Part shown: piece by piece, positions 1-6,059 of the stretch | Position numbering within the stretch: position 1 is the stretch's first letter | Layout: every line of letters begins with the position of its first letter | Origin: Bacillota bacterium | GTDB taxonomy: Bacteria; Bacillota; Sulfobacillia; Sulfobacillales; Sulfobacillaceae | Direction of reading: 5' to 3' | Assembly: GCA_021797515.1 (NCBI GenBank) | Contig: JAJZZP010000098.1 | Location: 1 to 33,775 of the forward strand | DNA length: 33,775 bases | Program-made: the position numbers and the translations under genes | Notes under the pieces: model-generated | Told to the model about the DNA's origin: nothing | Database searches by the model: none | What the model saw: only the letters and a program-made list of their open reading frames with translations

Positions 1-162
1 GACCGCTTTCGGCAGCGAGGCCTCACCCCGCGCCAAATTGAGGTGGTCGCGGCCCATAAACTGGTCCGCATTGGGTGGGCGATGCTCGCGTATCACCAGG
101 TGTTTGCCCCGCCCACCTGGAAGGGTCGCGCTTGGGCCGCTGACTGGCGGCCCAAGATTCAC
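1..162 (+). pseudogene. IS110-like transposase, C-terminal part, interrupted by IS21-family element
   Basis: The open frame enters from the left window edge and reads as the C-terminal tail of an IS110-type transposase, with the pattern R-G-L-T-P-R-Q ... VAAHKLVRIGWAMLAYHQVF that resembles the 'VA.ARKLLRI.YAML....PY' end of the Transposase_20 domain. The native frame stops being meaningful at 162, where the IS21-family element begins; the apparent continuation to a TAA at 241-243 is read through the element tip. Joining 162 to 4547 (one copy of GATTCAC kept) restores an uninterrupted frame that ends at TAA 4610-4612, so the gene was intact here before insertion. The family call rests on motif resemblance only, and the catalytic DEDD and Ser regions lie outside the window. 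Confidence 0.65.
156..162. repeat. Target-site duplication, left copy (GATTCAC)
   Basis: The 7-bp sequence GATTCAC directly abuts the TGTAT tip of the IS21-family element. The identical 7 bases follow the other tip at 4540-4546. IS21-family insertions usually duplicate 4-8 bp. Confidence 0.9.
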
Positions 163-230
163 TGTATTTTGTCAAGAGGAATTCCCCAAAATCATCATCT
201 AAATTCCCCAGGGGGGGTGGGGAATTTTCT
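163..230. repeat. IS21-family end, istB-distal
   Basis: The tip TGTATTTTGTCAA is followed by AATTCCCCA at 180-188 and again at 202-210, 22 bp apart, and by an inverted TGGGGAATTTT at 218-228. The same motif with 22-23 bp spacing occurs at the other end, which is the repeated transposase-binding arrangement typical of IS21 termini. Confidence 0.8.
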
Positions 231-306
231 TCGGTCAACGTAACTAGCACGATCGGTGGGGAAAATTCTATAATGTCCCACGTGAGATGGCATAAAAGTC
301 GCCATT

Positions 307-504
307 TCAGGACTCCCTCCCGATCAGAATCGTGTCGGAGACTAGCTCGGAACATGTGTTCCCCATGTTTTTGACATGGATAATCGACTGGCCGTGTTGG
401 CGTCTGAGTCGGTAGCACAGATCCTCCCTGAGGGGTAAGGAGACACCCGTCAAGGCTAAATTACGCTTCGCGGCCTCCCCTAACCGATTTAATCGGCGTG
501 TCAC
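307..504 (-). CDS. Small hypothetical ORF in the cargo, 65 aa
   Basis: A GTG-started frame of 65 codons lies in the same direction as istAB. The product is basic (begins MTRRLNRLGEAAKRNLALTG) with no recognised domain. A GAGG lies about 13 nt before the GTG, too far for a convincing ribosome site, and the start sits inside the palindrome at 497-515. Composition at third positions is compatible with coding but not decisive. It may be a cargo gene of the element or a chance frame. Confidence 0.2.
   Translation of the reverse strand: MTRRLNRLGEAAKRNLALTGVSLPLREDLCYRLRRQHGQSIIHVKNMGNTCSELVSDTILIGRES
349..362. promoter_or_regulatory. LexA/DinR-box-like palindrome
   Basis: GGAACATGTGTTCC has the shape GAAC-N4-GTTC, and its inner four bases ATGT agree with the Gram-positive SOS box consensus CGAACRNRYGTTYC; only the outermost first base differs. 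It lies in the cargo part of the IS21-family element and not directly upstream of a convincing gene, so a regulatory role is speculative. Confidence 0.25.
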
Positions 505-515
505 CTGGTGACACG
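497..515. repeat. 19-bp palindrome in cargo region
   Basis: CGTGTCACC and GGTGACACG form perfect 9-bp arms around a single T. The right half recurs as CCTGGTGACAC at 504-514 and again at 931-941. The function is unknown; operator, element end or recombination site are all possible. Confidence 0.5.
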
Positions 516-594
516 TTTCCTCAGAGGGGCTCCGCCTACGGCGTTCGCCCTTCTGAGCGTTTTATGCACTTTCCCCCACAGGCGATCCCTGGTG

Positions 595-709
595 ATTATG
601 CATCGGCCGTTTTGGTGAAATGCGACGGGCGTTTTTGCGGAAATGCTGCTGGCGTTTTTGAAGAAATTTCATCGGCAATTTTGGCGAAATGATCTCGGCT
701 TTTTTGGAC
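595..709. repeat. Five degenerate 23-bp tandem repeats
   Basis: Units start at 595, 618, 641, 664 and 687, each exactly 23 bp. The shared pattern is AAATG followed by a variable 5 bp, then GGC and a T-rich stretch ending in GG or G. Because 23 is not a multiple of 3, this is a DNA-level repeat and not a protein repeat. The period equals the spacing of the terminal repeats of this IS21-family element (22-23 bp) although the motif differs, so it may be an end of another IS21-like element, or iterons. Confidence 0.7.
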
Positions 710-836
710 ATTTTCAAATCGGCCTTGACAGCGCTAATGCCATTGGTCATCACTGCGACTCGTATGGACGTGAGATTTCCCGGTGGGATGGGTATCCATG
801 GGCCTCTGTCGTCACCGAACAGCCCTATGGGCTGGG

Positions 837-885
837 ATTCGCGTTTGCCGTACGGCCGGAAATCCGGCCTACGGCAAACGCGAAT
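837..885. repeat. Long hairpin, 22-bp stem
   Basis: The left arm 837-859 pairs with the right arm 864-885 around the loop AAAT, with one unpaired C in the left arm and otherwise perfect pairing. No T-run follows, so it is not a standard terminator. A smaller hairpin AGCCC-TAT-GGGCT sits just before it at 821-833. It lies in the non-coding cargo part of the IS21-family element. Confidence 0.75.
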
Positions 886-1211
886 GGTATTGGCTCCCCG
901 GGTGTTGTGATCGGACAGCTGATAGCCCCTGGCCTGGTGACACCGTAAGTTGAACTGATAATAAAAACGGTGAGCCCAGCCACACCCGTGGTGTACGTCA
1001 TCACCCACCGTCTTTCCCCCCATCTGGTCATTGCGTTGCGAGCATTCCGGGAGGATTGCTCGCGGACCAGATCCCACCAGGCGAAGGCCGTAACGTCAAT
1101 CCAACGGGGGATCCTGGTCCCAGGCAATACGGGTGAGAGCTCCGAACGCGGGCAGGACTGACTGTCCCCATGGCTTCCTCACACCCGGAGAACGTGAGGA
1201 TTCGAATCACA

Positions 1212-1226
1212 GGTCACTCGGTGACC
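1212..1226. repeat. Short hairpin at the end of the cargo ORF
   Basis: GGTCAC and GTGACC flank TCG. The hairpin covers the stop codon of the small minus-strand ORF that ends at 1214. It has no U-tract on the minus strand, so it may stabilise a transcript end but is not a clear intrinsic terminator. Confidence 0.3.
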
Positions 1227-1618
1227 CGATTAGAGGAGTTGCCCTCCTTCGCTGCCTGCTCGGTTCGGGCACGCCATTGTCGCAAGATCAGTGCCGCGTG
1301 GTGTAAGGCCTGACCCTCGTAGGGATAGGCGGACGGCCCGGTCTGGCTCCAGGCTTCGAGTTGCCATTCGACCCGCGCCCAATCCCACGCGGCGGGGCTG
1401 GGGGGCGGTGTTCCGGGCGGACCCGCGGCCACGGTACGGTTCACCGCGTCCCAATCGATGGTCAGCGTCGGAAACCGTGCCGTAATACGGGCCTTAACTG
1501 GCTCAGGGACGGTGTATTCGGCCCCCAAGCTGCCTAAATACTGCTGCCGTTGCTTGCCATGATCCCCTATCGTTGCCATCAGTTGCGCAGTGTGCCCACG
1601 CCAACGAATCCATGCCAT
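1214..1618 (-). CDS. Hypothetical cargo protein, 134 aa
   Basis: I chose ATG 1618 because GAGGAGGG lies 7 nt upstream and because the stop of the preceding ORF overlaps it as TAATG, which points to translational coupling. The product begins MAWIRWRGHTAQLMATIGDHG and continues with KQRQQYLGSLG; this N-terminal pattern resembles the short beta-rich leader that precedes some transposase-type proteins ('..R..YLG.LG'), but no domain can be named. A proline- and alanine-rich linker follows near residue 75. The same frame stays open upstream to beyond 1800, so a longer protein is possible. It lies downstream of istB in the same direction, inside the IS21-family element. Confidence 0.55.
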   Translation of the reverse strand: MAWIRWRGHTAQLMATIGDHGKQRQQYLGSLGAEYTVPEPVKARITARFPTLTIDWDAVNRTVAAGPPGTPPPSPAAWDWARVEWQLEAWSQTGPSAYPYEGQALHHAALILRQWRARTEQAAKEGNSSNRVTE

Positions 1619-2148
1619 TACGATTCCCTCCTCTGCGATGTACGCCGGGTGGTTCGCGATGGTCGGGAGCCGGAGCGCGACCGCCATTCGGCGGTCAGTG
1701 GCCAAACCCGGGATTGCGTTCCTGCGGCGGACGTGGAGAGCAGATGCCAGGTCGGACGGCTCCACCGTCGGCGACGCCAGCCGGGAGATAATCGGTATCC
1801 ATACCAGGGGACTTGCGCCGATCCTCCTGCCACGATGCGGGGATTCATAATGAGTGGGCCCTCACGGTACCACGGCGTGGTGGGGGCCAGCGGGCCGATG
1901 TCGGTGGCGTTGACGCCGAACATCGCGTAGGCACAGTCCCCACAATAGCGTGCTCCGCCGCGGGGATTGGCCGTCGCCGCCCGATTTCGCCGCCACTCTT
2001 GGCGCTGGGGGATCACGGCTACCCACAGACCAGTCTCGTGCGTTGTCACACGGCGATGACATACCCTACACCGCACCCGCGCTTCGTTACGGGATCGGGG
2101 CACCCAAAAGAGACAGATCCAGGGGGCCACAATGGTCCACCGGGCCAC
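1618..2148 (-). CDS. Zinc-ribbon-like hypothetical cargo protein, possibly frameshifted
   Basis: The frame starts at a GTG inside the 3' end of istB and ends with TAA overlapping the next start as TAATG. Its first half contains two CxxC pairs (CRVC about residue 35 and CGDC about residue 70), a zinc-ribbon-like layout, and looks coding. Its last third turns into an Arg/Ser/Thr-rich string typical of an off-frame reading, while another frame over 1800-1618 reads as more normal protein (for instance DLASALHVRRRNAIPGLATD) and joins the next ORF. A frameshift near 1800-1830 is therefore likely. The start is uncertain because no ribosome site precedes any candidate. Function unknown. Confidence 0.4.
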   Translation of the reverse strand: MARWTIVAPWICLFWVPRSRNEARVRCRVCHRRVTTHETGLWVAVIPQRQEWRRNRAATANPRGGARYCGDCAYAMFGVNATDIGPLAPTTPWYREGPLIMNPRIVAGGSAQVPWYGYRLSPGWRRRRWSRPTWHLLSTSAAGTQSRVWPLTAEWRSRSGSRPSRTTRRTSQRRES

Positions 2149-2938
2149 AAATGTGGCCCATCGTATACGATAATGCCGAGAAGTCCTGTGAGCGCTCCCT
2201 CATTAAGGCATGTTTCATCCGGTAGCTCTCGCCTTCGAAGACCATCAGGTGCCCATGATGGGCCAGTCGGTCGATGATGGCCGCCGTCATCTGTTCATCG
2301 GTAAAGACGGTCCCCCACTTGGAAAACTCGAGATTGGTGGTGATAATCAAACTGCGGGTTTCGTAGCTGTCGGCAATGACCCGAAAGAGTAATTGGGCGC
2401 CTTCGTGGTCCACAGGGACATACCCCCATTCATCGAGTATGATGAGGTCCGCCCGTTGTAACTCATGCAGCAGACGCTCGGCTGTCCCTGCTCGTTTGGC
2501 CGCACTCAGGCGCATGACGAGGTCGGTTACCGAGAAAAACCGGACGGTGAGGCCCCGTTCGCAGGCTGCATACCCCAGCGCCAAAGCAGTGTGACTTTTG
2601 CCTGTTCCGACCCCACCAAATAAGACCAGATTGCGATGATCGGTGATAAACGTGCCCGCTTCGAGATCGGCCCATGCGAGTGCCGAGGGTAACTTGACCC
2701 CCTGCCGGTCGAATCCCTCCAAAGTTTTGTAGGCCGGAAACCCCGCCCGGGCGATGAGGCGTGCACGGCGATTCACTTCGCGTTGGGCCAACTCGGCCCG
2801 AAACACCGTGAGCAGAAATTCTTCCTGGCGGGGTGTGGCCTCCTCACACAAGGCCACTGCCGTCTGAGTCAGCACCAATTTGCGGCAGTATTGGGCAATT
2901 TCTGCGCGCCGTTCGGCGCGCTCTTGTGGATTAATCAT
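2087..2938 (-). CDS. istB: IS21-family helper ATPase IstB
   Basis: This is the AAA+ ATPase (DnaC/DnaA-like) that assists the IstA transposase in strand transfer and target choice. Of 283 residues, Walker A is GGVGTGKS at 108-115, Walker B is LIILDE ending at D169/E170, and a sensor-like IITTN follows. The N-terminal 60 residues are the helical IstB region. ATG 2938 is preceded by GGAGGT and overlaps the end of the istA reading frame (TAA 2933-2931) by 8 nt, as usual for istAB pairs. The last 25 or so residues (rich in Gly, Cys, Pro) look like an extension running into the junction with the cargo region. Length is normal to slightly long for IstB. Confidence 0.93.
   Translation of the reverse strand: MINPQERAERRAEIAQYCRKLVLTQTAVALCEEATPRQEEFLLTVFRAELAQREVNRRARLIARAGFPAYKTLEGFDRQGVKLPSALAWADLEAGTFITDHRNLVLFGGVGTGKSHTALALGYAACERGLTVRFFSVTDLVMRLSAAKRAGTAERLLHELQRADLIILDEWGYVPVDHEGAQLLFRVIADSYETRSLIITTNLEFSKWGTVFTDEQMTAAIIDRLAHHGHLMVFEGESYRMKHALMRERSQDFSALSYTMGHICGPVDHCGPLDLSLLGAPIP
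2142..2159. repeat. Palindrome at the istB / cargo junction
   Basis: GGGCCACA and TGTGGCCC are perfect 8-bp arms around AA. On the minus strand a second GTGGCCC copy follows about 18 bp on, inside the last codons of istB. GTGGCCC-type repeats occur near the ends of some IS21-family members, so this may be a relict end; it may equally be an operator. Confidence 0.35.
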
Positions 2939-4381
2939 GCAACACCTCCGGGATTAAGCGATCATAGGTCGTCAGATCGACCGTCGACGCCTCCGTGGGC
3001 GTCCAATAGGCCATGCGCGTGCCGCGTACGAGGATGTCGGCATACGCGATGTGCTGGGAGTGCACCGCCTCTTCCAGGGCCCGCTGAGCATGGTCGAAGC
3101 CATAGCGATCCGTGAGATCGGCCCATGCCTTCAGGCCGCTTCGGAGGTCATCGCGGGCATACGGATCGAGCGTCGTCACAAGCCCCTCCGGCAAGACGCC
3201 GCGCAGGCTACAGTTGCGAAAAGCCCCGGGATTCCGCGATAATCGATGGTATCGGTGCGCGTCTCACCATATTGTCGGACATGGGTCGTAATCGGGGTGC
3301 CATCCGGGGTGTAGGGCACCACCGTCAACGCCCCGATTGCCACCACTAATTCGTGCCGGGCCCACTCGGGGGCTGACGAATACCAGTGCTGAGCATCCAG
3401 CCGAAATTTCCCATAGCCGTCGGTTCGGACGCGGGTAAAGCGGATGGGGCGAAAGGGTCGCGCTGGTAGGGCACGGAGGGCTTGCTGATCGGTGTCAAAC
3501 AATTCCGCGATCGGGAGGCCCTTTTTGTAATGCGGGCGGTGCCAGAGGCGCTCACACTGTGCAAACGCTGCCTGATTGGCCGTCGTCCAATCGCCGAGCA
3601 CGGGGGGCGGGACCATGAGCGTCCGACGTAAGTAGCCCACATTCACTTCCACATTACCCTTTTCATAGCCCGCCTCCGGGTTACAAAAGGTCGTCTCGAA
3701 TCCATAGTGCGCCTGAAACCGCTCAAAGAGCTCGGCATACCGAATGACGTCGCCCATACGCCGGCCGACCCCGGTCGCGTTGTCGAAGATTAGGTGCGGG
3801 GGAACTCCGCCGAGCCATTGGAAGATGTCCCGCAGGCCTTGGGTGACGCATTCGGCTGTCTCCCCGGGGAAGTATTGGATGATGCCCGCATTACTAAATG
3901 GGAAGCTCACCGTCAGGTATTTCACGGTCTGGGGGGTGAGGTCGTCGGCTTGCCAGTAGACGTCTGCCGTCCCAAAATCCACTGGGGCCACACCCGGATC
4001 CCACGTCAATTCCAGCGTGCCGGTTTCTGACCGCGGCCGTTCTTGGCGCATCTGTTTGATATAGCGCTGCACCGCAGAATAGGAACACGTATACGTTTCG
4101 GGAAACGTTTCTTGCAGACGTTGATGCACCCGTTCTGCGGTATGTCGTTGCTTGTACCGTACCCGCGCATCTTCCGCGAGCCAGGCTTGAATTGTCGGCT
4201 TAAACGGGTCCAAATTCGACGCCCGCACGGGCGTCTGGGGGAATGGCTCGGAAAAGTCCTCTTGCCGCACATAGTGGCGAACCGTTTTGCGATCGATCTT
4301 CAGCTCTTCGGCAATGGCTGAGATGCTCCAGCCTTGCGCCCGTAACAGGACCATGCGTTGTTTCTCTTTCATGGATTTCAC
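2931..4381 (-). pseudogene. istA: IS21-family transposase IstA, frameshifted
   Basis: IstA is the DDE transposase of IS21 elements. I chose GTG 4381 because GAGGAGG lies 8 nt upstream; ATG 4372 is the alternative. The N-terminus has a helix-turn-helix (WSISAIAEELKIDRKTVRHY), followed by an rve integrase core with D135 (PVDFGTAD), D200 (FDNAT) and E245 (EKGNVE). The first frame ends at a TGA at 3178-3176 after an off-family tail. The true C-terminus continues in the -1 frame: NPGAFRNC is directly followed by a tail ending YGFDHAQRALEEAV at 3250-2931, which matches the usual IstA ending. The shift lies around 3225-3260. A CTTTTC stretch there could permit -1 slippage, but a simple indel making this copy defective is the plainer reading. 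A fusion of about 480 aa would be normal. Confidence 0.85.
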
Positions 4382-4460
4382 ATCCCTATCCTCCTCTTGT
4401 GATGGAAAACAGTAACCTTTCCACCATATCAAGGAAGGTGAATCACTCTCAACTATTCAT

Positions 4461-4539
4461 GCTGAAAGTGGGGAATTTCACGCGCTGAAAGTGGGGAATT
4501 CTGGCGCTGAAACTGTCCATTTCTATTTGACGATATACA
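4461..4539. repeat. IS21-family end, istA-proximal
   Basis: GCTGAAAGTGGGGAATT occurs at 4461-4477 and 4484-4500, followed by a partial copy GCTGAAACTG at 4506, giving 22-23 bp spacing. The outer tip TTGACGATATACA ends at 4539. It lies just upstream of istA and is likely the IstA binding region, perhaps also containing the istA promoter. Confidence 0.8.
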
Positions 4540-4546
4540 GATTCAC
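4540..4546. repeat. Target-site duplication, right copy (GATTCAC)
   Basis: Identical to 156-162 and directly abutting the other tip of the IS21-family element. Confidence 0.9.
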
Positions 4547-4612
4547 ACCGCGGCAAATCGGCGCACCGCCGAAGCCACGTGGTCCCGATTCATGATGACG
4601 CGTCACCGCTAA
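4547..4612 (+). pseudogene. IS110-like transposase, last codons after the insertion
   Basis: Read in the frame that continues from 162, this gives TAANRRTAEATWSRFMMTRHR and a TAA at 4610-4612. It is the displaced 3' end of the interrupted transposase gene and too short to be a gene by itself. Confidence 0.6.
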
Positions 4613-5015
4613 GGTATTCCCGGGGGAGACCGCCCTAATTCCTAGGCCGCGAGCCTGACGCAAAGATAGGTCCAACCCCCGGTCCCCTTGCGGGGCCCCC
4701 GCTGAAGCTCGGATCAACCTCTGGGGCGTACGAGCCCGTGTAAGTCAGGAGGAGCCGCTCGGGACATGGGGCACCGCACCTCATAAAATTGGTAGTGGTT
4801 GTCAGGGATAAAATGGTAATTCCTGCACGGGTTGATCCTGACCAGGAGCCGATATTTATCCCCAAAATAAAAGTGTTGACATATCCGATAACATCTTTGA
4901 GTGAATATTCTGACTATAATTAATAAAATTGGGAGATTTTTAGGTGTGGAAAACAAGTTCAATCGTTACTCTTACAAAATTGATGTGCAACCGTCAGGGT
5001 CTAGAGAAAAAACCG
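4613..5015. other. Intergenic, probable IS110-like right end then AT-rich leader
   Basis: The first 150 bp or so are GC-rich and contain a CCCC-TTG-CGGGG hairpin near 4683; this is probably the non-coding end of the IS110-like element, but no boundary can be fixed. From about 4790 the sequence becomes AT-rich. TTGACA at 4874-4879 lacks a well-spaced -10, with TATAAT only further on at 4914-4919. I see no convincing gene. Confidence 0.4.
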
Positions 5016-5044
5016 TTGACAATAGTGCCAAAATACAATTTAAT
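5016..5044 (+). promoter_or_regulatory. Sigma-A-type promoter of the ABC transporter operon
   Basis: TTGACA (5016-5021), a 17-bp spacer and TTTAAT (5039-5044) give a near-consensus vegetative promoter in an AT-rich stretch 79 bp before the chosen permease start. A further TATAAT at 5071-5076 lacks a good -35. Confidence 0.6.
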
Positions 5045-5122
5045 AAACGAAATTGGGATACAAAATACGATATAATCATTAATAGATCGGCGATGCAATT
5101 TGTTGACATTGGGGGTACGTTG

Positions 5123-6010
5123 ATGATTCGTCATCGGTTGAACAAAGTAACCTCATTAGAAGGGTTCGTTTATTTAGTTCCCGCGGTATCGATATTTTTA
5201 TTTTTCATCGTGGGCCCAGCATTGTTTGTTCTCGGAATTAGTTTTTTTCACTACAACATCCTTAATTCGGTTTCATCTCGGTTTACAGGATTGGCTAATT
5301 ATCACCAGGTGTTCACAACAGAGGCGTTTTGGCGAAGTCTCCTAAATACTTTATATTTTATTATAGGGACCGTGCCAACCGGAACGTTCTTCGCTCTTTT
5401 CATTGCATTGGTATTGATGAACAAATTTACAGGTAGGGGTATTGTACGTGTTGGTGTATTTGCTCCTTATGTTACCCCCGTTGTAGCAACGTCAATTATA
5501 TGGATTTGGATTCTTAACCCCCAGTTCGGACTAGCTAATGGTATTCTCCACGCTTTTCGATTACCCGAAGTGGGATGGCTGCAGTCTCCGAGATGGGCTA
5601 TGGTTGGCGTTGTACTGTATACATTGTGGCACGGTGTCGGCTTTAACGTTGTGATTTTTATGGCGGGATTATCTTCTATATCTGCTGAACTACGGGAAGC
5701 CGCGAGGATTGATGGTGCTAATCGGTGGCAAGAGTTCCAAAAAGTGATATGGCCTTTATTGAGTCCCACGACCGTATTCATACTGATTATTACGACGATA
5801 ACGTCCGTCCAGGCATTTACTCAGTTTTATACTATGACTCAAGGGGGGCCCATTAATGCAACAACTACCACGAGCTATTTATTATATCAACAAGCCTTCT
5901 TGTTTTTCCACACCAGTTATGCTGCGGCTCTTGCTGTTATCTTGTTTTTAATTATTATCGGACTAACTCTGGTTCAAACACAAGTAGTTCGGACAAATAC
6001 GGGGAACTAA
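5123..6010 (+). CDS. Carbohydrate ABC transporter permease, MalF/UgpA type
   Basis: This is an inner-membrane permease of the CUT1 type. It has about six hydrophobic segments, starting with YLVPAVSIFLFFIVGPALF, and the cytoplasmic EAA loop ELREAARIDGANRWQEF near residues 188-205 that docks the ATPase. The frame opens at 4901, but I chose ATG 5123 (295 aa) because the first 74 codons are AT-rich non-protein-like sequence that overlaps the promoter at 5016-5044; only a weak GGGGGT precedes ATG 5123. The binding protein and second permease follow in the same direction. No ATP-binding subunit is encoded nearby, so a shared MsmX-like ATPase encoded elsewhere is inferred. Substrate unknown. Confidence 0.9.
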   Translation: MIRHRLNKVTSLEGFVYLVPAVSIFLFFIVGPALFVLGISFFHYNILNSVSSRFTGLANYHQVFTTEAFWRSLLNTLYFIIGTVPTGTFFALFIALVLMNKFTGRGIVRVGVFAPYVTPVVATSIIWIWILNPQFGLANGILHAFRLPEVGWLQSPRWAMVGVVLYTLWHGVGFNVVIFMAGLSSISAELREAARIDGANRWQEFQKVIWPLLSPTTVFILIITTITSVQAFTQFYTMTQGGPINATTTTSYLLYQQAFLFFHTSYAAALAVILFLIIIGLTLVQTQVVRTNTGN

Positions 6011-6059
6011 TGAGATTTTTGGGAATTTCGTGTTTCAGACTACTAGGGGGGCGATTAAT

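Larger units (their letters stand above)
163..4539 (-). mobile_element. IS21-family transposon with extra (cargo) DNA, 4377 bp
   Basis: The tips are TGTATTTTGTCAA (163-175) and, read inward on the minus strand, TGTATATCGTCAA (4539-4527), 11 of 13 identical. Both begin 5'-TGT as IS21-family ends do, and both are followed inward by two AATTCCCC(A) motifs spaced 22-23 bp. A perfect 7-bp direct repeat GATTCAC flanks the element. It encodes istA and istB on the minus strand with the istA-proximal end at the right. Unlike ordinary 2-2.5 kb members, about 1.9 kb lies between the end of istB (2087) and the left tip; it holds small ORFs in the same orientation as istAB, a tandem repeat array and hairpins. 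The cargo could be part of the transposed unit or a later nested insertion; no second pair of tips with its own duplication was found. Confidence 0.85.

Noticed and set aside
562-1077. 171-aa minus-strand frame in the cargo region
   Set aside because: It crosses the 23-bp repeats and the long hairpin, has no ribosome site, and its product has no protein-like pattern.
1190-1226. Possible tRNA T-arm (GATTCGAATC)
   Set aside because: It is a simple palindrome; no stem of the right length flanks the loop and no other tRNA arms fit.
4523-4865. Minus-strand frames that at first resembled the decayed C-terminus of a tnpB-type transposase
   Set aside because: The same DNA is better explained on the plus strand as the end of the interrupted IS110-like gene and its non-coding end; the target duplication settles the junction.
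4901-5122. N-terminal extension of the first permease from the upstream start
   Set aside because: The extra 74 codons are AT-rich, contain the best promoter, and lack membrane or signal features; ATG 5123 gives a family-like start.
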